From Burkholderia sp. Ac-20365 (GTDB lineage: Bacteria; Pseudomonadota; Gammaproteobacteria; Burkholderiales; Burkholderiaceae): 64,000 nt of DNA. The position numbers were made by a program, and so were the translations under genes. The notes beneath the pieces were generated by a model. The model did not search any database, was not told the DNA's origin, and saw nothing but the letters and a program-made list of their open reading frames with translations. Below are positions 14,900 through 24,250 of this stretch, piece after piece. The stretch is from assembly GCF_017104715.1 (NCBI RefSeq), contig NZ_JAAGPI010000008.1, positions 186,001 to 250,000 on the forward strand, in the 5' to 3' direction. Every line of letters starts with the position of its first letter. Position 1 is the stretch's first letter.

Positions 14900-16075
14900 T
14901 CAGAACATCTTGCGCAAACCGATGGCCACGCCCAGCTGGTTGGTCCGGCCGACAGTGTTGGTCGGAACACCGGCCGAGTCGGTGCCGCCCGGATAGTCGG
15001 CGGAAAAGGCACCCGTGCCGCGCGCCCAGTCCGTGATCGCGTAGACCTCCGACTGCCTCGAAAACGAGTATTCGGCGAGCACGGTTGCCGACTGGTTCAC
15101 CCCGACGCCGAGCGAGCCGTCAAGCCGTTCAGCATTGCGCGCATGCCCGTAGTAATAGGCAAACGTGAACAGCAATGCTGGCATCGCTTTCCAGTTCGCG
15201 CCGAGGTAATACGTGTCGTCGATTCGATTGGGGCTCGCGCCCGGCAGCTTCGGCGAACCGGATTGCTGCATGTTGCTGTCGGTCAAACCCGTCTGATCCT
15301 GCGCGTGCAGCCAGCCGGCCAGCAGGCGGATATCGTGCGTCACCTGATACGCGCCGCTGATGTGCAGGAACGTATTCTTCGCGCCATTGATCGTGCTGCC
15401 CACGCTCGTGCCCGTCGCGGTACCGAGCGCCGACGTCGGCACGGAGACCTGCTGATAGCCGGCGTTGAGCATCGCCGGGCCGAGCGTGTAGGTCAGTTCC
15501 ACCGCGTAAATCGAGCCGATGCCGAGCGCGCCCGCCTGATTGCTGAAACCGTACGCGGCATCGATTGCGAGGTTGTAGAAGGTGCCCTTGTACTTGACCG
15601 CATTGTTGATTTCCAGGTAGCCGCCGATGCCGTTGTACGGCCAGCTGTTCTGCCAGTAATTGCCTACCGTCAACGGATCGAAGATATCGCCTAGCGTGTC
15701 GTACGCGGGTGCATATTGGTGGCCGAAGGTCAGCGCGCCCCACTTTTCGTTCGACAGCCCGACGTAAGCTTGCCGGCTGAACAGTGTATCGGGTACATGG
15801 AGCTGGCCGTCGAATGCTTCAAAGCCGTTTTCGAGGTGGAACACGGCAGACCAGCCATCGCCCAGATCTTCACTGCCTTTCAAGCCCCAGCGGCTGTGGG
15901 TTTCCGGACCGGACGTCATGGAAACCTGATCCTTGCCACCGGGACCGGCATTGGTCTGATAGCGGATCGCTTCATCGACAATGCCGTAAAGCGTGACCGA
16001 GCTTTGCGCAACGGCCGGCGAGATGGCGACACCAAACAATGCGCCAGCCGCACTCGAAAGGACGATTTTTTTCAT
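14900..16075 (-). CDS. OmpC-type trimeric porin
   Basis: A 391-residue outer-membrane protein. A signal peptide ending VAQ (about residues 1-23) precedes SSVTLYGIVDEAIRY, the standard first strand of Burkholderiaceae general porins. SRWGLKGSEDLGDGWSAVFHLENGF and SRQAYVGLSNEKWGALTFGHQ are also diagnostic, and the chain ends in an aromatic (LRKMF) as barrels do. It should form a 16-stranded trimeric channel for small solutes. It is a single gene with its own upstream region; its specificity cannot be read from sequence. Confidence 0.93.
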   Translation of the reverse strand: MKKIVLSSAAGALFGVAISPAVAQSSVTLYGIVDEAIRYQTNAGPGGKDQVSMTSGPETHSRWGLKGSEDLGDGWSAVFHLENGFEAFDGQLHVPDTLFSRQAYVGLSNEKWGALTFGHQYAPAYDTLGDIFDPLTVGNYWQNSWPYNGIGGYLEINNAVKYKGTFYNLAIDAAYGFSNQAGALGIGSIYAVELTYTLGPAMLNAGYQQVSVPTSALGTATGTSVGSTINGAKNTFLHISGAYQVTHDIRLLAGWLHAQDQTGLTDSNMQQSGSPKLPGASPNRIDDTYYLGANWKAMPALLFTFAYYYGHARNAERLDGSLGVGVNQSATVLAEYSFSRQSEVYAITDWARGTGAFSADYPGGTDSAGVPTNTVGRTNQLGVAIGLRKMF

Positions 16076-16377
16076 TAGCGATCCACAGTAAAGGGTGAGC
16101 CGACTGGATCATTTCTTCCGCGGGATCGAACAGGCAAGATCGTGAACGGCAGCATAGCCCGTCACTATGTCGAAGCCTAGCGTTACGTCATCGAGTGTTG
16201 CTTATTTGCTGTGCCGTGTAGCGACGTGTGAATCGACGTGTGAATCGTCTGGTGATTCAGTACTTGAGGTGAACTTTTCTTTGTATAAAACCGGGCTGCA
16301 AATGGCAAGTTCCAAAGCAAAAGAAACCTGGCTTCGTTGATGCCAGAAGATGCGATACGCAGCCCGTCGTTGCACAA
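16076..16377. promoter_or_regulatory. Intergenic region upstream of the porin
   Basis: 302 bp hold the porin promoter and the region downstream of the amidohydrolase. A 12-bp unit CGACGTGTGAAT is tandemly duplicated (16222-16245) and followed by an inverted GAATC-N7-GATTC. These may be regulator sites. A 64-codon open frame here (16183-16377) has no coding character. Confidence 0.4.
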
Positions 16378-17511
16378 TCACACGAGGCGATACACGTTGC
16401 TCACCGTGCCTCTAAACAATGCTTCGCGTTCGTCGTGACCCGCCTGCGCAGTGAGCCGTTTGAACGCATTCCATCCGTTGGCGTACGGATAAGAACCTTT
16501 GTCCACCGGGAAATTGCTTTCGAACATGCAGCGCTTTGCGCCGAACAGTTCGATGCACGTTTGCATCCATGGCTTCCATGCTTGCGCAAGCTGTATCGAT
16601 GACGGCGGACGCTCGCCCTTCTCGAAGTCGAAGCCGTTGATACGCATTCCGAGCCCGCCCACTTTCACATACACGTTAGGCAATTGCGCCAGTTCGCGCA
16701 TCGACCGCGACCAGCTGTCGAATACTTCCTTGCGCTTGTCCTCATAGCTCGCGATACGCACCACACCGCCGCAATGATTGATGATGACGGGCATGTTGGG
16801 ATGCGCCTTCGCGAGATCGAACAGCTCCGGTAATTGCGGAAAAAAAAGCCACGCATCGTATGACAGACCGAGTGCATCGAGTTGCGCCACACCCGCGCGA
16901 TAGTCGCGATCGAGCAGCAATCCGCGTGGACCCGCTGAAAGTGGATTGACCAGCGTCGGGTCTGCATCCCAGGTGACCAGATGGCGCACGCCGCGGAACC
17001 GGCCTTGTCCTGCCTGCAAGTGCGCTTCGAGCACTTCGCGCACGGCTGCGCCGCGACGCAGGTCCGCATAGCCGACGATGCCCTTCGCAACCTGCGGTCG
17101 ACCCGTTTGCAGCGGCCCGGTCACGCCGCTCACGTACTCCGTCTCGCCGACAGGGCGCATGTCTTGCGGCCCGGACTGCCGGTAATGACTCAACCCCTGC
17201 ATGAACACCGATGCCGTGATGTTGTGGCCCGACTGTGCATCCTGAAGATACTCGTCGAGCAGATACGTCCATCCCGGACGATCATAGAAATGATGATGGG
17301 CGTCGATAACCGGCATGTCGGGCTCGAGCGCCGCTTCCGTGCCGGAGGCGAGCCAGTCGGCTCGAACGGGCAGATAGTTACTGGTCGCACTCATGGAACG
17401 CGTCTCTTCTTTGGCGAAGGCTTGTGTGGCAGCGAAGGCAGGCATGGCAAGCGATGCAGCGGCTGCCTGCAACAGCTGGCGTCGGCGGAGTGAATGCAGC
17501 GTAGCCGTCAT
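16378..17511 (-). CDS. Tat-exported amidohydrolase (amidohydrolase_2, PDC-hydrolase/fuconolactonase-like)
   Basis: A 377-residue metal-dependent hydrolase. The N-terminus carries a twin-arginine signal (RRRQLLQ followed by an alanine-rich hydrophobic stretch and AFA cleavage sites, about residues 9-33), so the enzyme should be folded before export to the periplasm. The TIM-barrel start is VIDAHHHFYD with the metal-binding His72-x-His74. INHCGG and FESNFPVDKGSY are later family motifs. It probably opens a lactone or hydrolyses an amide or ester of a carboxylic acid. Its ATG overlaps the MFS stop by 4 bp, so translation is coupled and it belongs to the CoA-transferase/lyase operon. Periplasmic hydrolysis before uptake by the MFS carrier is a sensible reading. 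Confidence 0.82.
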   Translation of the reverse strand: MTATLHSLRRRQLLQAAAASLAMPAFAATQAFAKEETRSMSATSNYLPVRADWLASGTEAALEPDMPVIDAHHHFYDRPGWTYLLDEYLQDAQSGHNITASVFMQGLSHYRQSGPQDMRPVGETEYVSGVTGPLQTGRPQVAKGIVGYADLRRGAAVREVLEAHLQAGQGRFRGVRHLVTWDADPTLVNPLSAGPRGLLLDRDYRAGVAQLDALGLSYDAWLFFPQLPELFDLAKAHPNMPVIINHCGGVVRIASYEDKRKEVFDSWSRSMRELAQLPNVYVKVGGLGMRINGFDFEKGERPPSSIQLAQAWKPWMQTCIELFGAKRCMFESNFPVDKGSYPYANGWNAFKRLTAQAGHDEREALFRGTVSNVYRLV

Positions 17512-18812
17512 GGTTGCTCCCGATTGAACGCATAAAGCGAGAGCGTCAGCAACGTCGTCAGGCCAAGCACGATGGCAAGACCGAACATCCCCGCCGCGTA
17601 GGTGCCGAAGCTGTCCTTCAGATAGCCCACCAGATACGGACCCGCGAAGCCGCCCAGCGCACCGATCGAATTGATCAGCGCGAGGCCGCCCGCGGCTGCC
17701 TGGCCGGACAGGAATCGTGCGGGCAGCGTATAGAAAATCGTGCGCCCTGCAATCGTGCCGATCAGCGCCAGCGTGATGCCGACCATCGCGGGCAACAGTT
17801 GATGAAAGTAGGTCGAGACGCCGAGCGCGATGGCACCCACCAGCAAACCCGCGGCGAGATTCGCGATATGTCCGCCGCGCGCGTCGACGCGTTTCGCCCA
17901 CCAGAGCAATGCGATCGTCGCGAAGAAGTACGGCACGGCAGACACCCAGCCCGTTTGCGTCACGCTCATGCCGTGCGCTTTCAGCATCTGCGGCAACCAG
18001 ATGCCGATGCCATACGAACCCATCGTGAAGCCGAACGAAATCATCGCGAGGATATAGACGCGCACATCCTTGAGCGACGCGCGAAAATCCTTCTTCTTTT
18101 GCGCGGACGATCCTTCGCGGTCGAAGGCGTCCTGCAACGCGAGGCGTTCTTCACGCGACAGCCATTCGGCATCGGCGGGCTTGTCGGCAAGCATCTTCAA
18201 CACGAGGTAGCCGAGCACACACGCGGGCAGACCTTCGACGATGAACATCCATTTCCAGCCCGCGAGACCGAGCACGCCATCCATTTGCAGCAGCCACGAC
18301 GACAACGGCCCGCCCACCAGCGACGACAGCGGCGTCGACACGGTGAACCAGGCGAGCACACGTGTGCGGTAGCTGGCTGGAAACCATACCGCCAGAAAGA
18401 AGATGACACCCGGAAAGAACCCGGCTTCACCGATACCAAGCAGCAGACGGATGACGTAAAAGCTGGTCGGCCCGACAGCCAGCGCCGTAGCAGCCGCCAT
18501 CACGCCCCACGTGATCATGATGCGCGCCAGCCAGCGCCGCGCGCCGAAACGGTAGAGCGCGAGGTTGCTCGGCACCTCGCAGATGCAATAGCCCGCGAAC
18601 ATGATGCCCGCGCCCCAGCCGAACTGCGTGGCCGTCAATCCCAGATCGCGGTTCATCGTCAGCGCGGCGAAGCCGACGCTCGTGCGATCCAGATAGTTGA
18701 AGAAATAAGCGAGTGCAAGCAGCGGAATGAAACGCCACGCGGCTTTTCTGACTGCCTGCTGTTCGAGTGTGGCGGACGTATCCGCCGTCATGCCCGAGGA
18801 AATAGATGTCAT
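17508..18812 (-). CDS. MFS transporter, ACS-type carboxylate carrier
   Basis: A 434-residue, 12-helix inner-membrane carrier. The start at 18812 is supported by GGAG 7 bp upstream; longer in-frame starts lack this. ACS features are FFNYLDRTSVGFAAL, MFAGYCICEVPSNLALYRFGAR and RLLLGIGEAGFFPGVIFFL. It shares the layout of the other ACS carrier at 3.8-5.2 kb but the two are diverged. The neighbours suggest an organic acid substrate that is then activated to a CoA ester and cleaved. Confidence 0.87.
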   Translation of the reverse strand: MTSISSGMTADTSATLEQQAVRKAAWRFIPLLALAYFFNYLDRTSVGFAALTMNRDLGLTATQFGWGAGIMFAGYCICEVPSNLALYRFGARRWLARIMITWGVMAAATALAVGPTSFYVIRLLLGIGEAGFFPGVIFFLAVWFPASYRTRVLAWFTVSTPLSSLVGGPLSSWLLQMDGVLGLAGWKWMFIVEGLPACVLGYLVLKMLADKPADAEWLSREERLALQDAFDREGSSAQKKKDFRASLKDVRVYILAMISFGFTMGSYGIGIWLPQMLKAHGMSVTQTGWVSAVPYFFATIALLWWAKRVDARGGHIANLAAGLLVGAIALGVSTYFHQLLPAMVGITLALIGTIAGRTIFYTLPARFLSGQAAAGGLALINSIGALGGFAGPYLVGYLKDSFGTYAAGMFGLAIVLGLTTLLTLSLYAFNREQP

Positions 18813-18891
18813 TGTCGTCTCCAGACAACTCATGGTCCGAGCCTGACCGTGTCGGCTCAGCGTCGTGTTGCTTGTGCGGTGATGGCGTGCG

Positions 18892-20166
18892 TCAGGCGCT
18901 GGCCAGTTCGTTGGCCGATGGACTCGATGCGTCGCCTGCTTCACGGTGCTGACATCCGACGACACCGGCATCGACCAGTTGCCTGAGTTCGTCATCGGAA
19001 TAGCCGAGCTGCGACAGCAGCGCCTGCGTGTCCTGTCCGAGCGCGGGCGGCGCCGCGCGCACGTGCAGGCGTTCACCGGCGAGCGTCAATGGCAGCAGCG
19101 CCGTTCGCGTGGAAACGGGCTTGCCCGCGCCGCTGGCATCGGGCGGCAAGGTCACGTCGGCGAGGCCGCCCGTTGCGAGCAGATGCGGATCGTCGAACAG
19201 ATCCTGCGGCTTCGTGATCGGCGCATAGGGCAAGCCGATCCGTTCGAAGGTCGATGAGATGTCGGCTGCGCTGAATGCTTCCATATGCGCACGCAAACGC
19301 GGCAGCAGCCAGTCGCGGGCCTGCACACGCTGGTTGTTGGTGGCGATGCGCTCGTCCGCCTTCAGATCGGCGAGACCGAAGGCATCGCAGAACAGGGCCC
19401 ATTGCGTGTCCGACACGACGGCCAGAAATATCTGTTCGCCGTCCTTGACGGAAAACACGTCGTAGACGGCCCAGGCGGAGATACGGCTCGGCATCGGCGC
19501 TGCAGCGTTGCCCGTCACCGCGTACTGCATCATGTGTTGCGCAACGAGAAACACGTTGTTTTCGAACAGTGCGCTTTGCACTTCCTGCCCGCGCCCCGTG
19601 CGCTCGCGCTGCGCGAGTGCCGCCATCGCACCGATCGCGCCGAACATGCCGCCCATGATGTCGTTGACGCTCGTGCCCGCACGCAGCGGCCGTCCTTCCG
19701 GGCCTGTCATGTACGCGAGGCCGCCCATCATCTGCACGACTTCATCGAGCGCCGTCCGATGGTCATAAGGACCGGGAAGAAAGCCCTTGTGCGACACGTA
19801 GATCAGACGCGGATTGAGCTTCGACAGCGCTGTAAAACCGAGCCCGAGCTTGTCCATCGAACCGCTCTTGAAGTTCTCGCTGAAGATGTCGGCATTCGCG
19901 AGCAGCTTATGAACGATCTCGATGCCGCGCGGATCCTTGACGTCGACGGCAATGCTCTTCTTGTTGCGGTTGAACGTGCCGAAAAAGCCCGCGCCCGAGC
20001 CGCGCAAGGTGCGCGTGCTGTCGCCCGAAATCGGCTCGATCTTGATCACTTCGGCGCCGAGATCCGCGAGCACCATGCCGCACGTCGGCCCCATCACCAT
20101 GTGCGTCATTTCGATCACGCGCACGCCGCTGTACGGCAGCGATTGATTCGGTTGCATCGCGCTCAT
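18892..20166 (-). CDS. CaiB/BaiF family III CoA-transferase
   Basis: A 424-residue enzyme expected to move CoA from a donor such as succinyl-CoA to a carboxylic acid. The family opening GVRVIEMTHMVMGPTCGMVLADLGAEVIKIE (split here by length) is clear, as are NRNKKSIAVDVKDPRG and NFKSGSMDKLGLG. The catalytic aspartate is expected in the RAGTSVNDIMGG segment. ATG 20166 overlaps the lyase stop codon by 4 bp, so the two products are translationally coupled. The pair suggests formation and retro-aldol cleavage of a branched 3-hydroxy-acyl-CoA such as HMG-CoA or citramalyl-CoA. Confidence 0.87.
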   Translation of the reverse strand: MSAMQPNQSLPYSGVRVIEMTHMVMGPTCGMVLADLGAEVIKIEPISGDSTRTLRGSGAGFFGTFNRNKKSIAVDVKDPRGIEIVHKLLANADIFSENFKSGSMDKLGLGFTALSKLNPRLIYVSHKGFLPGPYDHRTALDEVVQMMGGLAYMTGPEGRPLRAGTSVNDIMGGMFGAIGAMAALAQRERTGRGQEVQSALFENNVFLVAQHMMQYAVTGNAAAPMPSRISAWAVYDVFSVKDGEQIFLAVVSDTQWALFCDAFGLADLKADERIATNNQRVQARDWLLPRLRAHMEAFSAADISSTFERIGLPYAPITKPQDLFDDPHLLATGGLADVTLPPDASGAGKPVSTRTALLPLTLAGERLHVRAAPPALGQDTQALLSQLGYSDDELRQLVDAGVVGCQHREAGDASSPSANELASA

Positions 20167-21149
20167 TGCGCTTCTCCCAACAGACACCCTTCCGGTTGCG
20201 GCGCGCTCGGCGCACGTCCGTCGGCATAGCGGAAACCCTTCGGCAGACCCGCGTCCTGCACGTGACCGTATTGCGCTTCGCCCGGCAGCGCTTCGGCGAG
20301 AATCGCGCGCGCGGCGATCAGCGCATCGATATCGATGCCCGTGTCGTAGCCCATCGCTTCGAGCAGAAACACGAGATCTTCCGTGACGATGTTGCCCGTC
20401 GCGCCCGGCGCGTAAGGACAGCCGCCGAGACCGGCCTGGCTTGCGTCGATGGTCGTCACGCCGGCTTCGAGCGCGGCGACGACATTGGCCAACCCCTGGC
20501 CACGCGTGTTGTGGAAATGCGCGCCGCCCGCCTTGCCGCCGAGTTCGGCCTGCAGGCGCCGGAACAGGCGGCGCACCTGCGTCGGATTCGCGTAGCCGCT
20601 CGTGTCGGACAGCCCGACTTCATCGACACCGCATTCGGCCATCGCCAGACACATGCGCATGGTCTGGTCGTCGCTGACGGCGCCCGCGATCGTGCAGCCG
20701 AATGCGACCGATACGCCCGCTTCGATCTGCACGCCGGGAAAGCGCGCGTCGCGCAACGCGACGATCTCGCGCACTTCATCGATCATCTGCGCGGTCGTCT
20801 TGCGAATGTTCGCCATCGAATGCTCGTTGGTCACCGACACGGGCAGCGTGAGCTTGTGCACGCCCGCTTCGAAGGCGCTCTGCGATCCGCGCAGATTCGG
20901 TGCAAGCACGGCGACATGAAGGCCCGGGATGGTCAGCGCATGCGCGACGACTTCACGAATGTCGGCCATCTGGGGAAGCAGCCTCGCGGGCACGAACGAG
21001 CCGACTTCGATCTCCTTCAATCCCGCGGCGGCGAGCGCGGAAATCCAGCGGCACTTCGCATCCGTCGGCATGACGCTTTTGATGCTCTGAAGTCCGTCGC
21101 GCGGGCCGACTTCGCTCACGCGCACGGACGGTGTCGGGGAAATATCCAA
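20163..21149 (-). CDS. Hydroxymethylglutaryl-CoA lyase-like enzyme
   Basis: A 328-residue HMGL-like TIM barrel of the DRE-TIM family. VGPRDGLQ (14-21) carries the catalytic Arg-Asp pair. HFHNTRGQG gives the metal-binding histidines, and the C-terminal signature GLGGCPYAPGATGN carries the active-site Cys. It should cleave a 3-hydroxy-3-methyl-acyl-CoA to acetyl-CoA or pyruvate plus a keto acid. It is the first gene of the IclR-divergent operon. Being fused to a CoA-transferase operon, it may serve free 3-hydroxy-3-methylglutarate or a related acid rather than leucine breakdown. The liu operon in this window lacks its own lyase, so a shared role is possible. Confidence 0.85.
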   Translation of the reverse strand: MDISPTPSVRVSEVGPRDGLQSIKSVMPTDAKCRWISALAAAGLKEIEVGSFVPARLLPQMADIREVVAHALTIPGLHVAVLAPNLRGSQSAFEAGVHKLTLPVSVTNEHSMANIRKTTAQMIDEVREIVALRDARFPGVQIEAGVSVAFGCTIAGAVSDDQTMRMCLAMAECGVDEVGLSDTSGYANPTQVRRLFRRLQAELGGKAGGAHFHNTRGQGLANVVAALEAGVTTIDASQAGLGGCPYAPGATGNIVTEDLVFLLEAMGYDTGIDIDALIAARAILAEALPGEAQYGHVQDAGLPKGFRYADGRAPSAPQPEGCLLGEAQ

Positions 21150-21332
21150 AATGAACTCCTTGGCTTCGATGTTCTATCTGAGAGAATGATGTTCTGTTAG
21201 ATGGAACTATAGGATCGAAATCGAAGGAATTTAAGGTGGGTAAACCCGCCATTCAGGTGATTTTGTGAAGCTTGCGTTCTACGTGGCAGAACGGTACAGT
21301 CGTTTCGATATCAAAAAGGATGAGGAAACGCA
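21150..21332. promoter_or_regulatory. Divergent IclR/lyase control region with candidate operator at 21171-21207
   Basis: Arms GTTCTATCT (21171-21179) and AGATGGAAC (21199-21207) form a 9-bp inverted repeat with one mismatch, and ATGTTCT is also repeated directly here. It lies just upstream of the lyase start, where an IclR-type repressor could control both directions. Confidence 0.5.
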
Positions 21333-22124
21333 GTGTCCACCGGGATGCATGAAGACTTGCCTTCGGAGCCGGCTGCCCAGAGCGACGCGTCGAGCGGCGT
21401 CGCGGTACTCGATCGCGCGTTTGCGATTCTCAACGCGTTCGGCCCGACCGACGACAGCCTGTCGCTCGCCGAACTGTCGCGCCGGACGGATCTGTACAAG
21501 AGCACGGTGCTGCGGCTGCTGGGCGCGCTGGAGCATGGCGGATTTATCCGCAGACTGAATGACGGGCAGTACGCAATCGGCCCGCAGCCGCTGCGGCTCG
21601 CGGCGCTTTATCAGCGCTCGTTCCAGGTCGGCCCGGTGATCGAGCCGATTCTTCAGCAACTGAGCCGCGATCTTGGCGAGACGGCTTCCCTGTACGTACG
21701 CCAGGGCGAGCGCAGAATGGTGCTGTTTCGCGTCGAGCCCGCGCGGGCCGTGCGGGTATCGATACGCGTCGGCGAAGACTTTCCGATCGACAAGGGCGCT
21801 TCCGGCAAGGTGCTGCTGGCGTTCACGGACACGCTCGACGATCCGCGCTGGAACGAGGTGCGCGAACGCTTGTGGGCGGTCTCGCACGGCGAGCGCGATC
21901 CTGAAACGGCGTCGGTATCCGTGCCGGTTTTTGGGGCCACAGGAGAACTGGTGGGCGCGCTTGCGTTGTCGGGGCCGCGCGCGCGATTCGACATGGCTTC
22001 GACCATCACGAACGCGCTCGTCGCGTTGCTCGAATGCGCGAAGCGCGCGACGGTCGCGCTAGGCGGCACGGGCGCGCGCTACGACGCAACCATCGAAAAA
22101 ACCCGGCGGGAAGGATTTGCCTAG
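21333..22124 (+). CDS. IclR-family transcriptional regulator
   Basis: A 263-residue regulator. The winged helix-turn-helix covers about residues 22-85 (LSLAELSRRTDLYKSTVLRLL is the recognition part). The ligand-binding IclR domain follows, with ASLYVRQGERRMVLFRVE and DFPIDKGASGKVLLAF. GTG 21333 has AGGA upstream; ATG 21345 is an alternative. It is divergent from the lyase/CoA-transferase operon and almost certainly controls it in response to the substrate or a CoA-ester product. Confidence 0.9.
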   Translation: MSTGMHEDLPSEPAAQSDASSGVAVLDRAFAILNAFGPTDDSLSLAELSRRTDLYKSTVLRLLGALEHGGFIRRLNDGQYAIGPQPLRLAALYQRSFQVGPVIEPILQQLSRDLGETASLYVRQGERRMVLFRVEPARAVRVSIRVGEDFPIDKGASGKVLLAFTDTLDDPRWNEVRERLWAVSHGERDPETASVSVPVFGATGELVGALALSGPRARFDMASTITNALVALLECAKRATVALGGTGARYDATIEKTRREGFA

Positions 22125-22163
22125 CCAGGCAATCCACTCGCCGCTGCGCGCTATGTCCGCGCC

Positions 22164-22367
22164 TCAGTGATTCGAGCCGAATCCGTTCTGATCGCGCGCT
22201 ACCGAACCGCAAAACGGCATGCGGTACGCGTGCTCGTCTTCATCGACCTGACGCATGCGGCGTTCGAGATCGGCGAGATCCATCGACGACGCGAGATACG
22301 CGTTATGCGCGGAACAATCGCGGCCGGAAACCATTTGTCCAAACAGGTGGGAAAGACGTGCAAACAT
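22164..22367 (-). CDS. DUF3563 family small protein
   Basis: A 67-residue protein starting at ATG 22367 with AAGGAG nearby. HNAYLASSMDLADLERRMRQVD is the family core (split here: NAYLASS, DLADLERRMRQ). The function is unknown. The family is common as short single genes in Burkholderiaceae. Confidence 0.78.
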   Translation of the reverse strand: MFARLSHLFGQMVSGRDCSAHNAYLASSMDLADLERRMRQVDEDEHAYRMPFCGSVARDQNGFGSNH

Positions 22368-22681
22368 GATCTGCTCCTTGTCGTGTAAGAGGCGGTGTCC
22401 GCTAGTTTGCGTCGCCACCTGAGACAGTGCGCATGACAGGGAGTGGTTGAACCCGCTTCACATGCGCTGCTGATGTGAAGCAGATTAATTTCCGTTAATT
22501 AGCTTCGAATGAGCACGGCAAAAGACCGAAATCTTTTCGCCGATGCACGTTTCCTTGAACCGATGTGCCCTCACCCAGCGCTAATTCTCATATCCGATCA
22601 TGGACACAGATGGGCGATTGCAGCGACAGCGCCCAACCGTGACCTTGATTGGTATGACAAAGCAACTCGGAGACACATCAA
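22368..22681. promoter_or_regulatory. Upstream region of the sugar porter and the DUF3563 gene
   Basis: 314 bp without a gene. A perfect 9-bp inverted repeat, GCTTCACAT (22455-22463) and ATGTGAAGC (22473-22481), with 9-bp spacer, could be an operator. It is followed by AT-rich TTAATTTCCGTTAATT. Confidence 0.45.
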
Positions 22682-24088
22682 ATGAGCACTCTCGCCGGCA
22701 GCACCGTCCCCACCCAGACGAAATCCAGACGTTATGGACTCTTCGTCTGCCTCATGGCAGCGCTCGCGGGCCTGCTGTTCGGCCTCGACATCGGTGTGAT
22801 CTCGGGTGCATTACCTTTCATAGCGAAGCATTTCGTACTGACCGATCGCTCGCAGGAATGGATCGTCAGTTCGATGATGGTCGGCGCGGCAATCGGCGCG
22901 CTGGGCGCCGGCTGGCTGTCGTGGCGGCTCGGGCGCCGCTATGCGCTGGCGCTGGCCGCTGTGCTGTTTATCGTGGGATCGCTGTGGTCGGGACTGGCCG
23001 GCAGCCCGATGCACCTGATTGGCGCCCGTTTGCTGCTGGGGCTCGCCGTCGGCATGGCGTCGTTCACCGCGCCGCTGTATCTGTCGGAAGTGGCGCCGAG
23101 ACACGTGCGCGGCGCGATGATCTCCACGTATCAACTGATGATCACCGTCGGCATTCTGGCCGCGTTCCTGTCGAACATCGGGCTTTCGTACATTGCCGAC
23201 TGGCGCTGGATGCTGGGCGTGATTGCCATTCCCGCCGCGTTCTTCCTCGCTGGCGTGCTTGCGCTTCCCGACAGCCCGCGCTGGTTGCTGCAGCGTAACC
23301 GTAAGGCCGAAGCACGCGCCGTATTGCAACGCCTCTACGGCAACTCCGCTGAGGTCCAGGCCGAACTCGAACAGGTCAACGAAGACAACACGCGTCCCCA
23401 GCGCGGATGGAGCCTGCTGCGCAAGAACTCGAACTTCCGCCGCTCGGTGCTGCTCGGTGTCGTGCTGCAGGTGTTCCAGCAGCTTACGGGCATCAATGTG
23501 GTGATGTACTACGCGCCGCGTATCTTCGAACTGGCCGGCTATGCGACGCATGAGCAGCAATTGTGGGCGACGGTGATCGTCGGCCTTGTGAATGTGCTGG
23601 CAACGTTTGGCGCGATTGCCTTCGTCGATCGCTGGGGCCGCAAGCCGATTCTCTACGCGGGATGCGCGGTCATGGCATTCGGAATGTGCGCTCTTGGCTT
23701 CATCCTGCATGCCGGTGTAGTCGGCCTCACGGCACAGGTTCTGGCGGTTGCGTCGCTGCTGCTGTTCATCGCGGGCTTCGCGATGTCCGCAGGTCCGCTC
23801 GTGTGGATTCTCTGCTCGGAGATTCAACCCCAGCAGGGACGTGACTTCGGTATCGCTGTCTCGACGCTGGTCAACTGGGTCGCCAATATGGCAGTCGCGG
23901 CGACGTTCCTCAGCTTGCTGTCGACGGTCGGCGAAGCGAATACCTTCGTGCTCTATGCCGCTCTCAATGTGATCTTCGGGATCGTGGTGTTCTTCTATGT
24001 GCCCGAAACGCGCGGTGTGTCACTCGAGAAGCTCGGTAACGATCTGATGGCCGGCAAGCGGTTGCGTGATCTGGGTAAGGGCAATTGA
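22682..24088 (+). CDS. Sugar porter family MFS transporter (galactose/xylose:H+ symporter-like)
   Basis: A 468-residue, 12-helix inner-membrane protein. Sugar-porter motifs are LFGLDIGVISGAL in helix 1, DSPRWLLQ after helix 6, QQLTGINVVMYYAP in helix 7, DRWGRKP between helices 8 and 9, and PETRGVSLE at the end. Similarity to GalP and XylE types suggests proton-coupled uptake of a hexose or pentose. The gene stands alone and ends in a strong terminator, so no pathway is indicated by its neighbours. Confidence 0.9.
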   Translation: MSTLAGSTVPTQTKSRRYGLFVCLMAALAGLLFGLDIGVISGALPFIAKHFVLTDRSQEWIVSSMMVGAAIGALGAGWLSWRLGRRYALALAAVLFIVGSLWSGLAGSPMHLIGARLLLGLAVGMASFTAPLYLSEVAPRHVRGAMISTYQLMITVGILAAFLSNIGLSYIADWRWMLGVIAIPAAFFLAGVLALPDSPRWLLQRNRKAEARAVLQRLYGNSAEVQAELEQVNEDNTRPQRGWSLLRKNSNFRRSVLLGVVLQVFQQLTGINVVMYYAPRIFELAGYATHEQQLWATVIVGLVNVLATFGAIAFVDRWGRKPILYAGCAVMAFGMCALGFILHAGVVGLTAQVLAVASLLLFIAGFAMSAGPLVWILCSEIQPQQGRDFGIAVSTLVNWVANMAVAATFLSLLSTVGEANTFVLYAALNVIFGIVVFFYVPETRGVSLEKLGNDLMAGKRLRDLGKGN

Positions 24089-24111
24089 TGGCGCAGCACC
24101 AGTGATCGATT

Positions 24112-24145
24112 CGAGCGGGCTGCCTGTCACCAGGCAGCCCGCTCG
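24112..24145 (+). terminator. Terminator of the sugar porter gene
   Basis: A perfect 15-bp stem CGAGCGGGCTGCCTG/CAGGCAGCCCGCTCG with TCAC loop, followed by TTTG, starting 24 bp after the stop codon. Confidence 0.9.
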
Positions 24146-24250
24146 TTTGCATAAGGCCTGCCAGGTCGGTCATTTGACCGATGCCGCCAGCGCCAGCCCG
24201 GTGCGAACATCCTTACCGGTAAGTTCATCAGAAACCGTTAGGGAGTTGCA

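Noticed and set aside
16183..16377. 64-codon frame upstream of the porin
   Set aside because: No ribosome-binding site, no coding composition and no recognisable motif.
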